DNA from: Mixophyes australis
Taxonomy: Eukaryota > Chordata > Amphibia > Anura > Limnodynastidae
Assembly: GCA_036250195.1 (NCBI GenBank)
Contig: JAVHZZ010000006.1
Location: 78,949,369-79,013,368 of the forward strand
Length of the DNA stretch: 64,000 bases
Reading direction: 5' to 3'
This document shows positions 22,397 to 34,734 of this stretch, one piece after another. Each line of letters begins with the position of its first letter. Position 1 is the stretch's first letter. The position numbers were made by a program, and so were the translations under genes. Below the pieces are notes generated by a model. That model did not search any database, was not told the origin of the DNA, and worked only from the letters and a program-made list of their open reading frames with translations.

Positions 22397-23186
22397 AAAG
22401 TGTGCATGTCCTTTTTTCGCAACATAAGGGTGGGTGGGAGAGTCCAAGGACAATTCCATCTTGCACCTCTTTTTTTGGCATTATGTGCTCTTTGGGGCCT
22501 AGTTTTTCAAACTGCCATCCTGTATGCCACTGCAGTGCCACTCCTAGATGGGCCACGTGTTTGTGCTGTCCACTTGTGTTGCTTAGCTTAGTCATCCAGC
22601 TACCTCGGTGCAACCTTTTGGCCTAAAAATAATATTGGGAGGTGTGAGGTGTTCAGAATAAACTGGCAATGAGTGAAAATTAATGTTACTGAGGTTAATA
22701 ATAGCGTGGGGATGAAAACAAACAAAAAAACAGGATTTTAGCAGTTTTTATGCTTTTTTTAAAAAAAAAAATCAGAACCCAAAACCTTGAGGGGGGTGTT
22801 TTGGCAAAACCCATTAGAACTCAAAACCTGAAGGTAATCAGAACCCAATACGCGAAAAGTGGCCGGTGCACATCCCTAGTCCAAACCCAGTCTTCAGATG
22901 CTACCAACCGGTCATGTTTTCAGGATTTTTTTCTGTAGAAACAGGTGGGATAATTACTGACCCAGCCAAATAGATGAACTCACCTGTGCATGATTAAAGA
23001 AATTCTGAAAACATGAACTGTTTGTAGTAGTTCTTGAAGACTGGGTTTGGATACCTCTGCTCTAGAGTTTACAGAGAATGGTGCACAAAGCAAAACACAG
23101 CCAGTGAGCGGCAGTTCTGTGGGCAAAAAATGCCTTGTTAATGAGAGAGGTCATAGGAGACTGTCAGTGGTTGAAGGCGACAGTAA

Positions 23187-23305
23187 GGCTGAGTACACAC
23201 TATACAAAATTTCTCCTGATGCGATATCCTTAACGATTTTATCAACGATACAGTGTGGTTTGGAATCGGTCGTTTAGCATTAATCAGCTGTGAACGTACC
23301 CAGCC
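23187..23305. mobile_element. Short Harbinger-like MITE, TAA target duplication
   Basis: A 119-bp element with ends GGCTGAGTACACAC and the complement of GTACCCAGCC, flanked by TAA at 23,184-23,186 and 23,306-23,308. Terminal repeats are short and imperfect, so the class call is tentative. Confidence 0.6.
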
Positions 23306-23308
23306 TAA

Positions 23309-23975
23309 TGCGAATAATGGCGTTACAACAGTGTTATACAGAAAAACATCTCTGAACACACAGCACAGCAAACCTTGAAGTAGATGGACTACAGCTTCAG
23401 AAGACCATATCAGGTACCACTGCTGTCAAGTAAGAACAGTAAAGGCTACAATAGGCAGACGCACACCAATAATAAACAGTTGAAGATTGCAAAATCGTTA
23501 CCTGGTCTGACTAATTTCAATCTCTGCTATGAGATGTAGATGAGTCAAAATTTGTTTAAAACAACATTAACCATGAATCCATCCTGCTCTGTGGCAAGGG
23601 GATGGTGGTGTAATTGTGCAGGGAATGGTTTCTTGGCACACATTAGGCTCCTTAATATTAATTGAGCATTGTTTAAATGCTACATTTTACCTTAGTATTG
23701 TTGCTGACCATGTGCATTTCTTTATGCCCATAGTCTACTCATTTTCTAATGGCTACTTCTAGGAGGATAACATGTCACAAAGCATGTGTCATCTCAAACT
23801 GGTTCCACGAACATTACAATGAGTTCAGGGTAGTCCTGTGGCCTCCATTGTCACCAGATCTTCATCCAATAGCACCTTTCGGATGTGGTGGAACAGGACA
23901 CAACAGTGTGATGCTATCATGTCAACATGGGCCAGCTGTGTTGGGGCAAAGGTGTACCTAATAAAGTTGCCTCAG
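23309..23975 (+). pseudogene. Tc1-like transposase fragment, C-terminal half
   Basis: Degenerate copy of a Tc1/mariner transposase. In one frame (from about 23,749) CHKACVISNWFHEHYNEF is followed by VVLWPPLSPDLHPIAPFG, which matches the Tc1 'xNAPCHKA...NWF' and 'WPPQSPDLNPIE' catalytic blocks; the final Asp/Glu context is mutated (PIA for PIE). The 3' terminus 'gtgtacctaataaagttg' is the usual end of this family. Multiple stops and frameshifts occur. The 5' half and left inverted repeat are missing. Confidence 0.75.
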
Positions 23976-24009
23976 ACCATGTCTATAGTTATAGATATAT
24001 TACACATAC

Positions 24010-24985
24010 ATACACCAATCAGCCACAATATTAAAATCACCTGCCTAATATTGTGTAGGACCCCTCATGTCACCAACACTGCTTTGACCCCCTCTTGGCA
24101 GTGTCCTGTGGTATCTGGCACTTAGCAGAAGATCCTTTAAGTTCTGTAAGTTGCCTGGAGGAGTCTCCATGGCTCATTTTTGCAGTACATCCCACAGATG
24201 CTTGATCAGATTGAGATCTAGGGAATTTGGAGGCCAAGTCAACACCTTGAACTGTTTGTCATGTTTCTCAAGCCATTCCTGAACACTTTGCAGAGTGGTA
24301 GGGCACTTTATCCTGCTGAAAGAGGCCTCTGCCATCGGGGAATACTGTAGCTATGAAGGGGTGTACTTGGTCTGCAATAATGTTTTTGCAGGTGGTAGGT
24401 GTGAAAGTAACATCCATATGAATGCTAGGACCGAAGGTTTCCCATCAGAACATTACCCAGAGCATCACACTGCCTACGCCAGCTTGCCTTATAGTGCATT
24501 TTGGTGCCATCTCTTCCCCAGGTAAATTGTGCACATGCATCTGGACGTCCACATGATGTAAAAATGTGATTCATCAGAGCAGGCCACCTTCTTCCATTGC
24601 TCAATTGTCCAGTTCTGGTACTCGGATGTCCATTGTAGGCACTTTCAGCAGTTGACAGGGGTCAGCATGAGCACACTAATCTTACTGCAACTACGCAGCA
24701 AGCTGCGATGCACTGCGAGTTCTGACACAAGCATAGCCAGCAATAACCTTTTCAGCAATTTGTGCTATAGTAGCTGTTTTGTGAGATTAGACCATACAGG
24801 CTAGCTTTCGCTCCCGAGGTGTATCAGCGAGTCTTGGGTGCCTATGACCCTGTCACTGATTCACCGGTTGTCCTTCCTTACACCATTTTCCGTATGGACT
24901 AAGCACTGCATACCAGGAGCACCCAAGACCTGCCGTTTTGTAGATGATCTGACTGTTTCTGATGGTAAATAATGGGCTCTGGTAA
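24010..24985 (-). pseudogene. Tc1-like transposon, second family, degenerate
   Basis: Its left edge reads 'acaccaatcagccacaatat' followed by taaaatcacctgcc, a Tc1-like terminus I recognise from fish and frogs. On the minus strand, between about 24,980 and 24,540, the transposase N-terminal region can be followed: a helix-turn-helix-like segment, then a block ending at about 24,560 in the reverse complement of 'gattcatcagagcaggccac', which codes the W-S-D-E-S type catalytic motif. Stops and indels are frequent. It lies back to back with the + strand Tc1 fragment that ends at 23,975. Confidence 0.7.
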
Positions 24986-25809
24986 CCATGGATTAATAAC
25001 GTGACATATAAAATAAAAAGAAAGAGAAATTAGTACAAAGAGTTAATAAAAATTGTTACTTAGCTGCTGAAAATAGATTGTCCCAATAAATATGTTTACT
25101 CACAGATTATCCTAGACCCAGTGTTTCCCCGTGTCTCTGCCGTTATCTCTAAAGCCAAGTTGAACAAACTGGAAACAACACAGGTGCTTGGCATCCCCAC
25201 AGGGACCCAAGCTGAGGCCGAGGTTATATCGCAGTTGCTTTTATAGGCCCTTTTTATAGGTCTCTTTTATAGGACCCTAAAATTGTTTGCATTTAAGTTA
25301 TAAACATGATTTTCGGACTTTCCATTGGTTTAATAGTGATAAGAAGCTCACTTGTGCAAAGTACAAAGAAACCTCCCTAACAAAATATGTGAAGTTTCTA
25401 GAAAGGTCTTTATTATATAAGCATTGTGAAATCACTTGGTTATCAAAGTATAAACAACAAAATGGGGTTTCAGCAGTCATTTTGTCAAGCCTGCCACACT
25501 GACCCAGTCATCTAGTTATCACAATTAGGTCCCTGTCAAAATTGCTCAGATCATTACGCTTGTCAATTTTCCTGCTTTCAACAAACCGACTTCACATGTG
25601 CTATTGTAACCAGATAATCAGCGTCTTATTCTCAGCGCTTATTTGCAAGTACAGAAAAATCTAACAAACGAAACAAAAAACAAACGCCACACATAGTGTA
25701 TCAAAAGTGAACGGACAATATAAGCAAGTGATATGAAACGGCAAGTGTCTTGCATACTTATCAATAGGCCATCACTATATATATATATTTTATGTATACA
25801 TCCTTGCTA
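24986..25809. other. Intergenic sequence, no gene recognised
   Basis: AT-rich, with no recognised element. A short TA run is at about 25,777-25,788. Confidence 0.4.
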
Positions 25810-26122
25810 TGTCTATTAGTCAGCAGCACAGTGGCCACAGCGCTGGGGTCATGGGTGATTCCCAACCATGGCCTTATCTGTGTGAAGTTTGTATGTTCTC
25901 CCCGTGTTTGAGTGGGTTTCCTCCGGGTGCTCGGGTTTCCTCCCACACTCCAAAAACATACTAGTAGGTTAATTGGCTGATATCAGATTAACACTAGTCT
26001 ATGTGTGTGTATGTTAGGGAATTTAGACTCTAAGCTTCAATGGGGCAGGGACTGATGTGAGTGAGTTCTCTGTTCAGCGCTGCGGAATTAGTGGCGATAT
26101 ATAAATAACTGATGATGATGAT
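25810..26122 (+). mobile_element. V-SINE-like SINE
   Basis: The head contains a tRNA-like promoter region (cagcacagtggccacagcgc, then gggtcatgggtgattccc, B-box-like). The conserved centre is 'gtatgttctccccgtgtttg agtgggtttcctccgggtgc'. The tail is 'gcgctgcggaattagtggcg atatataaataa' followed by GATGATGATGAT. The conserved centre and trinucleotide tail are those of V-SINE-type elements in vertebrates. This copy is nearly complete and is the source family for the truncated copy at 2,918-3,061. Confidence 0.75.
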
Positions 26123-26128
26123 ATAGCA

Positions 26129-26275
26129 CAGTGTTGACTAACCTGTGACACTCCAGGTGTTGTGAAACTACAAGTCCCAGCATACCCTTCCAGCAATAAG
26201 CTGCTATATATTGGCAAAGCATGCTGGGACTTGTAGTTTCACAACACCTGGAGTGTCACAGGTTAGCCAACACTG
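26129..26275. mobile_element. hAT MITE, near-perfect fold-back, exact target duplication
   Basis: A 147-bp element beginning CAGTGTTGACTAACCTGTGA and ending in its complement (TCACAGGTTAGCCAACACTG). Arms of about 55 bp contain actacaagtcccagcat. It is flanked by ATATAGCA at 26,121-26,128 and 26,276-26,283, identical 8-bp copies. It inserted at the 3' tail of the SINE. Confidence 0.95.
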
Positions 26276-26283
26276 ATATAGCA

Positions 26284-27701
26284 TCTCTATTCCCATAGAT
26301 CAGCTAGGTGTCTATGTAAAGTGTATTGTGACTTGTGGTGTTTCCTTTACTTCTATTCTCAGTTAGCAAGCACAGTGTCTCCACCTGGGTCTGAGTGCAG
26401 TAGGTTCTTCGTTGGGTAGTGTTCTTGACAAGCAACAACAGAGGGAGACCAAAAAACCCTCCCCCCCCCCCCCCCCACTAACAAAACCACAGGCGCACTC
26501 AGAAAAAGACAGCAATAGGCAAATTGGTCTTTGAAAGCCACGCCGGCACTTTTATTGATTGGGCGCGTGCTCTCAAAGGATTTTCATGTCTAATTAAACT
26601 TTATATATACCAAAATAGAATATCTCATATAAATTGTATTTTAAAAGTATCCCTTTAACACAGATGAAATATAGTACATGTACAAGAATATAATGCAATA
26701 CCTTACCCTTTCTTACTCTAGCCAAGAGGTACCGCTACCTTAAATGCTTACTTGCAATTATTCTCCAACTGTAATAATGTCTAGCAATAGTACATTCTAA
26801 ACTCAACACATATCCACTAATTTAACTTGTTATACATAAACATATGCATATTTAGCAATAATATGCATTTAAGTGGCCTTATGAGGAAATTCGTGACAAG
26901 CAAATGTCTCTCCACTTCACTATTCCAGAAACAGACTATGGTAGAATAGGCTCCATAAGTCGCTAGTCAGTTTTCCTTAGCTTTTCACTTTCCTCCTTGC
27001 CTCGTCCTATCACACAGGTCCAGTCCGGCATTGAGCTATCTCTCCCCTGTACTTCACTGCAATGAATGTCACTGGTCTGAGGTCAATTTTGTTGTTTAGT
27101 GCAGATGTCCACAATATATCTCAGTCTCTGATTACTAACGATCTTTCCCTTCCACTACCCCTGATAGTTTATCATAGTCCTGCAAAGGGGTGTACAGGTT
27201 ATCTTTGGGCCTTCCCACTAAGTAACTATCTACATAATAACAAGATTCACAATACTCAGTCCCATCAAATAATAAATAAACTGGGGTTACTTATCCATTT
27301 AGATTCGGTTTTCTCCTCAGACGTCTCACAGGAAAATCCAGCTGTTTTTCCTCAAAGGACAAGGTTCATGAGTTTGACTGGGCTCTCCCTCCTGTCCGAG
27401 CTGATTTTCTTCTGTCCCTCCTGGCTGTTTCCTCCTGAGCTGATTTTCTTCAAAGACTCACAGGGCTTCTTCTGCTGGCAACGTGACAGGGTTCTTCCCT
27501 GACAAACTCACAGGTTTCACTGCTGACCGAGAACAACTGCCACACTACAACTGCCAGTTTAAAGTCATTCCTCCCACCTAACGGTCACTGTTCCCTCGCT
27601 CCCTTGGTCGCTGTGATATCACTGAGAGCAAAGCTTTATCAATCCCTGGCATTAGTGCACATGTGCAGGCCATCATTTCCACTGGCACTACATACACATA
27701 G

Positions 27702-27739
<38 letters not shown>

Positions 27740-28257
27740 CTTGCATATACATACTAACACCCCTGCACCAATTGCAATGAAACCAACATGAAGTGGTCCA
27801 GTTGGATCCTGGCCAGGTTTTAGGGGGGTTAGTGTCCCAGTCCTACCTCCCATTGGTGTGTGCTGGGCAGAACTTTGACCTCAGGAGCCTGTTCTGGGCT
27901 TTCCACAGGATGTGTTTGGATGACATTTAATATAAAAACAAAAACGACACTGGACAACCACCTCATGGTTGTGTTGGAAGAACTAATAAGCTGCTAATTG
28001 TTTTTAAAAGGTTGACAGTTACATCCACTCATTGATAATTTAATAAATTGAAGATTTAAACCCGATTAGTGGCAGGTACTTCAGCAAGTGTATATACACA
28101 CATACATACACATATATTGGTCAAAGTGGATGTGTATACGGTGGTATGCTATACCGCAACTTTTCCTACTGCTTTAATTTTAAAACTATCAAATTCCATT
28201 CACTTACATTCCCATTAGAGCTACTTCTAAATTTCCACGGTGATCACTATATATGTA
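26284..28257 (-). other. Unassigned repeat-like segment, possibly a minus-strand LTR
   Basis: A C18-type run at about 26,459-26,476. At about 26,551 'ttttattgattggg' reads AATCAATAAAA on the minus strand, a possible LTR polyadenylation signal. A (AT)n run lies at about 27,703-27,737. The composition resembles a retroelement LTR but I cannot find matching ends, so the class is not established. No gene is supported; the 146-codon ORF near 27,062 lacks any recognisable domain. Confidence 0.3.
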
Positions 28258-29466
<1,209 letters not shown>

Positions 29467-29649
29467 TACACACACACACCTGTCTATAGTAACTGGTTTG
29501 TAAGAGTTGTTGACTTTAAAAAAAACTTAACAAGTTGTGAAATTTATTTATCAACATTTCCAAATCATAACTGTTCCATGTTAATAAAAGTCCCATAATG
29601 GGTCCAATACTTTGCTTTGTTTCAGTACTATTTTTGATCTTTATATTAT

Positions 29650-30905
29650 ATGCGAGAGAGAGATAATAGTGAGCAACTGTTTCAGGACAAGGGAAGCCTA
29701 GCCAGGATCCCCCTCAGAGAACGCCCACCCTTGAACCCTGGTCGTCTCAAGCTGAAGGAAGTTAAGGGAAGAGTTCCAGACCTCACTGCTGAGACATTTG
29801 CAAGAAGATGGTCCTTTAACAAAGCCTCTTGAAGGCTGGAGCCCTCAGCATCCAGAGCTACATCAAGGGTATTTTCTACATCACCTTTGCCTTCATTGAG
29901 ATCTGCAAGAGATACTGGGAGGCGGTGAAGTTAGCAGGACCGGAATTTGCCCCTTTTGTGGGAAACTCTATGAGAAATCCTCATACACCTGGTAAGGGCA
30001 TTGAATCTGGAGAAAGGTGAGAAATGTAACTCTTCGTTTTTAAGAAAACTCCACTCCGGGCACTCGCCCCTGACTAAGCTGCAAGATAAGACTGGCAGTC
30101 CCAGAAAGGAGAAGAAGGGCATCCTGGGAGTAGTCACAGACTACTACAGCAACCTCTACTCCCCTAAGACTATTGACACAGAAGCTAATTTATTCCTGTG
30201 AGGTATCACTAACACTATTGATCCTGCAGGTAAAAAGGCCATGGATGCTCCCTTGTTGTTGGGGGAACTGCTCTCTGCCGCTAGATCTTTTAGGCTGGGT
30301 AGGATCCTGGGCAGTGATGGTCTCCCAGCAAAGCTCTATGTACCTCTGTGGGACCTCATTGGCCAGATCTTCTCGAACTGTACGAGGAGATGGTGGTGGA
30401 GGGCAGAATGTCTCCTATTCTGAGAAAGGGACTGATTATGATCCTGTATAAGCGCAAGGGGGAGAAATGTGACTTTAAAAATTGGCGTCCCATCTTTCTC
30501 CTGAGCGTGGACTACAAGATCCTCGCCAAGGTACTATCCAACAGGCTAAAGGTTGTCATTGGGCAGATTGTTTATCCAGATCAGACTTGCGGCATTCCTG
30601 GTTGTAGGATTGCAAATAGCCTTGCTTTGCTGAGCGACATGGTCCATTAGATCAATGATAGCCATGCACATGTGGCCCTGGTCAATCTTGATCAGGAGAA
30701 GGCCTTTGACAGTGTTTCCCATGAGTTTATGCATAGGGATTTGCACAAATTTGTTTTGGGTGAAATTATTTGTTCATATGTTACCCTTATGTACCTGGAC
30801 ATTTACAGCTCAGTTTTAGTGAACGGCTGGAAAACTGACCCTTTTTCTGCTATGTCTGGGGTCAGACAAGGGTTTCACCTCTTACTTTTGTTTGTTGTAT
30901 AGAGC
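29650..30905 (+). pseudogene. Tx1/L1-like LINE, reverse transcriptase fragment
   Basis: Frames switch repeatedly, but reverse transcriptase blocks appear in order. About 30,240-30,340: LLLGELLSAARSF, then GSDGLPAKLY (the 'GPDGLP.EFY' block). About 30,440-30,530: YKRKGEKCDFKNWRPI and LLSVDYKILAKVLSNRL. About 30,560-30,645: IVYPDQTCGIPGCRIANSLA. About 30,660-30,735: HVALVNLDQEKAFDSVSHEF. About 30,858: SGVRQGF. The DQTCGIPG and LDQEKAFD motifs resemble Tx1L of Xenopus. The palm YxDD and the endonuclease are missing, and TAG at 30,647 and frameshifts disable it. Confidence 0.8.
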
Positions 30906-31914
30906 TTTTCGCAATGTGCATCAGACAGAATCCAGAGACAAAATCTGAGAGAAAACTTGGAAAACACCTTATGTGTCATGGGGCACTCAAAGGATGATAG
31001 AATTATATTAAAACATATCCAAATTTTATTCGTTTCAATTAAAAAATATGTTACTTAATAGAAAATTAGAAGTAGTGAAATATTAAAAACGAGTATATGA
31101 CAAAATGAACCAGAAATAAGTAACTGATAAGACCGATAGATTAACTATCGGAACGCGCTGTTCTCCAATAGATAAATTATATATATTATATAATGGATGC
31201 TAGATAAATAGAGAGCTATCACAGGTTCTCTACCTAAGTGCACATAGGTGGGGATAAGAATTATTTATCCAATAACAACTGTATCTAAGCAGTACTTCAC
31301 ATTATATATTCATTATAAATAACCAATACTCACAACATATGTATGTATTTAAATCAAAGTATTTTACTGTTAACACAGAAAAGCTTGCATTCTCAGTTCC
31401 CACATATATCATAACATTGTTCAACATAACATGGCATATCAATATAAAATTAATCATAGGTTCACCACTTTTATTCCTTACACTATCCTAGCTTTACATT
31501 TGTATCCTTCATAAGAATTAGTATCTATAATATTGATTTAACTATCACAGATATCAAACAATATATGTATATAAATAGTCAACTCAACATTACAAACACA
31601 TATAGCTTTATAGATGTATATATATTATCATCAATGATACTTATGAAATCCTTGTATCCTGGATCCAATTCTTTATCTGCACTGTAGGGAACGTTCCTGT
31701 AGTATAGAATCCTTTTCTGTAGCGTAGTGTAGGTTTTCTGTAGTATAGTGTATTCATATCCTTTGCTGTAGTGTAGTGCAGTGTAATATATATTTTCTGT
31801 AGTGTAGTGTAATGCTCGTTGTCCAGGGGCAGGCAAGCAGGCAGAGAGAGAGGGGAAGTCTCGGTCTGGTTTTTATAGTCCAGACCCGGAAACTCCCAGC
31901 CTCACCTCCGGCAA
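30906..31914 (-). other. Candidate minus-strand LTR, AT-rich, with gtagtatagtgta tandem motif
   Basis: On the minus strand there is a TATA-like TATAAAAA at about 31,871-31,878 and a possible AATAAAA signal near 31,026. At 31,680-31,812 the motif 'ttctgtagtgtagtgta' recurs about five times with variable spacing. Ends TGTCATGGGG (about 30,978) and CCCCTGGCA (about 32,020) could be LTR boundaries, but I see no matching target duplication. Confidence 0.35.
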
Positions 31915-32001
31915 CATCACTCCTGGCCCACACACAGCGTCCACGTGTGTGTGGTGATTCACCACACACATGTGGACGCTGTGTGTGGGCCAGGAGTGAT
32001 G
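31915..32001. repeat. 87-bp near-perfect palindrome
   Basis: Two 43-bp arms (31,915-31,957 and 31,959-32,001) are reverse complements with a single mismatch and a 1-base centre. The arms contain CCTGGCCCACACACAGCGTC and its complement. Such a structure can extrude as a cruciform. Confidence 0.93.
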
Positions 32002-32042
32002 ATGTCATCACCCCTGGCATCTCTTTCCCACTGGGCCTCTGA

Positions 32043-32560
32043 ATCAGAGACCACTAAGAGAGGATGAGCAGACCTACGCCTTTTACGGTAAGTCCAAATT
32101 CTCGAGAACTCAAGAAATGTATTTAAATTTTTCAAGGTTCTGTACAAATGAAGTAGACCAATAAACTTCTGCCTGGATTTGACCCTGGATATGAAGAGGA
32201 GCTGGGAAGACAGAAGAACCTTCCCCTGCAACCTTTGAAGATACCGTAAAGGCAGCAGTCTTAGAAGGCTGCACTGATACATTTTAAACCATATTGATAA
32301 TCGCATCCACTGCGGGTATCTCTGCAGAATGGGTGAGCAACTGAAATAGTGCCGCCACCGCCTGTCCCAATAAAGTTGCCTACATTGCATCCCCCATCTG
32401 AGGGGTGCCCTCGTGTGCACCCACCCTAGCCATCTGCATCACCATCCACACAAACTGACCCCGGATCCTACCATCCACTGGGTAGTTTGGTTTTCTATTT
32501 TGTAAAGGTAAAATATACCACCTTGTTTCTTTTACCTTTGTCAGATATGTTTTGCAATAT
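32043..32560 (-). other. Possible retrotransposon gag remnant
   Basis: On the minus strand a 153-codon ORF and neighbouring frames contain FVWMVMQMARVGAHEGTPQM and FPAPLHIQG-like segments. The arrangement recalls DIRS gag proteins, but similarity is weak and broken by stops. Treat as unclassified degenerate coding sequence. Confidence 0.25.
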
Positions 32561-33702
32561 TTATGATGCAACATAAATAGGTAACTATATCAATAGTCTG
32601 TTATACTACTTTTTTTTAACTTTCATATATAATTAAATGCGTACACATATCTCCTAACCCTACAGGGATAAACCCAGAGTTGTACTCCCAAACACAATTT
32701 GTGTTAATATATATAAAAGAAAAATCCTCACAATAGAAAGAATCTCAACAGTAAGACTATCTATGTGAAGGAATTAGTAAAAGTATGTAAATATTGTACA
32801 GATATGTGTAAGATAAAACTCATGAAAGGCACTCATTCCTCCAGAACCATGTCTAGGGCAGAGTTTGTTTGTTTTTTAAGTAGCATCTGAAGTAAAACTG
32901 TACAGGAGGTTCTACAACTGGCTCCATCTGTTACTTCTCCTGAACTGGCTCCAATGGAAAATACCAATTTGTGTAGGGGGAGCAGTCTTATATGAACACA
33001 ACATGTTCCTCCTCAGTTTTTAACCACTATATGTGTGTAATAGTACTTGTATCTGTCAAGTAAAAATTATAGGGAAGGAGCCGCCCGCTGTAATTTAACA
33101 GCTGATGTCACAGTCTTGTGAGGGGAGCAGTAAACTGCATCTGTCATTTAGGTGTTGTGGGGGGAGCCTCTCTGCTCTCACTCCCTGCACTGTTTGCTCT
33201 CTCATTTTTCTGCCCAGTGAGATCCAAGTTCCCCTTCCACCTCAGCGGGGGACTTGGTATCTCCCTATAATGGGCGCTCACCGATCAGGGCACAACACTC
33301 TATGCCTGAGGCAGCGCGGACCTGTCAGGAGAAATCAGTGACAGCCTCGTCAACGTGCTGCTATCACTGCCTCTGAGTGAAGAGATCTTCCAGAGTAACT
33401 GAAATTAACGGAGCGTTGCTCCGTTTAGTCCTATGGGTGTAAGTGCTGCTTACAGCACTTACCCCGTCCTAACTAAAAAATAAACAATAATAAATAAAAG
33501 AAAATCTATTCTAATTTCTAACTAACAGCATGTATGGCAGAGCAGTACTGAAAACAGCCCAACTCCTCGGGCACTTGAATAACACTGAGCTACAGGCAGG
33601 GCTGGACTGGCCATCTGGCATTTGCCAGAAGGGCCGATGGTCAGTTGGGCCGGTCCGGTACCCCGCGCAGCGATCATTTGAGTATTTGATCGCGGCGCCT
33701 GA

Positions 33703-34377
33703 TGTTACAAGCCACGATGGTGCTCAGCCGCCGCGACTCCCCTACCTCCATCCCGGCCGTCGCTATGGCGACCGGGACATCACTTCCGGGGGCTCGTCGG
33801 CCATTGCCGTAGCAACGGCAAGACGCTCTTTTCTCCAGCGCCGCGTCCCGGCATTACAGGGCATCCGGGTGCGTGCGCAACAGCGGGGCAAGCCTGCGGG
33901 CTAATTGGGACAGCCTGTGTGCATTTTGAGAGCTGGGCTCTTATTGGTCTGCTTCAGTACTTAAGGCAATGAGGTCTGCTGCCTCATTGCCGGTTATAGC
34001 TTCTGCTTCCCAGTCTGCTGACCTGCTCTGTGCCTGTCTATTGAACTTCTGCTGACCTCCCGTGTATGACTCTTGGCTTGGATTTGGACTTTGCTAGTGT
34101 ATCTCGTGACCCCGACCTATGGCCTGTTTACCGTTTTTTCCTGTCTGCTTGTGACCCTTGACCCCGGCTTGTTAATTGTAATTGCTACCTGCTGCCGGCC
34201 CTTGACCCCTGCGTGGACCTCACTCCACTTGCCTGGGTTCTCCCCAGCCGGTACACACTTCACGACCCTCTGTCAGTCTGCAGCCCAGTCTGTCCCCACC
34301 ATCAGGGGCTCCAGTGAACACCTGATTGGCAGAGTAGACTCCGGGTTGTGTTGTGCCAGCTGGAGGGGTTCCTAACA
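33703..34377 (+). mobile_element. Solo LTR of a Ty3/gypsy-like element, CCTGA duplication
   Basis: A 675-bp LTR starting TGTTACAAGCC and ending GGTTCCTAACA (TGTTA...TAACA), flanked by the 5-bp duplication CCTGA at 33,698-33,702 and 34,378-34,382. It has a possible TATA-less promoter followed by 'ttcagtacttaaggcaatga' and C/T-rich R-U5-like sequence with repeated 'tgacccttgacccc'. No internal region remains, so it arose by LTR-LTR recombination after insertion into the hAT. Confidence 0.9.
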
Positions 34378-34538
34378 CCTGAGCCCACCCCCGTCCTCAC
34401 TCTCTCTTTTTTTTTTGTCTCTTTAACTTTTTCTTTTGCGCAGCGGGGGGGGGGAGGGCGCGCACGAGATCATGTTAGTATACAAATACTCACATGATCA
34501 TTGCCTGCGTCCCTCTCCCCCTCTCCACTTGCACTGCA

Positions 34539-34572
34539 TGTCGGGCGTGACGTCATCACGTCACGCCCGACA
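34539..34572. repeat. 14-bp inverted repeat TGTCGGGCGTGACG
   Basis: Perfect arms at 34,539-34,552 and 34,559-34,572 around TCATCA. A related motif (atcacgcccggcattcagtg) occurs at 47,998-48,017 in another hAT fragment. Confidence 0.85.
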
Positions 34573-34734
34573 TTCATTGAGGAGCGGCGACATGGAAAAG
34601 AAGAAGAAAGACAGAAGAGAGAAAAGAGAAGAGAAGAAAAAGTTGAAAGAAAGAAATTCAGAGGTAAGTAAAAAAAAATGGAGAAACAAAGAGAGGCACA
34701 GGCTGATGAAGGGGGGGGGGGTGATAAAATACAC

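Larger units (their letters stand above)
17692..22878 (+). mobile_element. hAT transposon, near full length, with perfect target duplication
   Basis: A 5,187-bp element starting TAGGGATGAGCGGGC and ending GTGCACATCCCTA, imperfect inverted termini of about 11 bp. It is flanked by identical 8-bp duplications, GTCCAAAC, at 17,684-17,691 and 22,879-22,886, the hAT hallmark. Contents in order: a GC-rich 5' leader, a 37-bp minisatellite, a 50-bp tandem repeat, a broken transposase gene (19,199-22,213), and a 3' leader with a perfect 20-bp inverted repeat. The element is intact at both ends but its transposase is disabled. Confidence 0.95.
17669..23065. mobile_element. hAT-like MITE split by the 5.2 kb hAT insertion
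   Basis: Two pieces, 17,669-17,691 and 22,887-23,065, become one roughly 200-bp element when the hAT at 17,692-22,878 is removed. Its ends are inverted: left TAGAGGTGTCCAAACCCAGT, once rejoined, and right complement of ACTGGGTTTGGATACCTCTG, extending into GTCTTCA/TGAAGAC. It is bounded by GTCTAGAG at 17,669-17,676 and CTCTAGAG near 23,058-23,065, a probable 8-bp duplication with one mismatch. It is older than the hAT that interrupts it. Confidence 0.75.

Noticed and set aside
27062..27502. 146-codon open frame
   Set aside because: No domain, no splice context and a repeat-like neighbourhood; not enough to call a gene.
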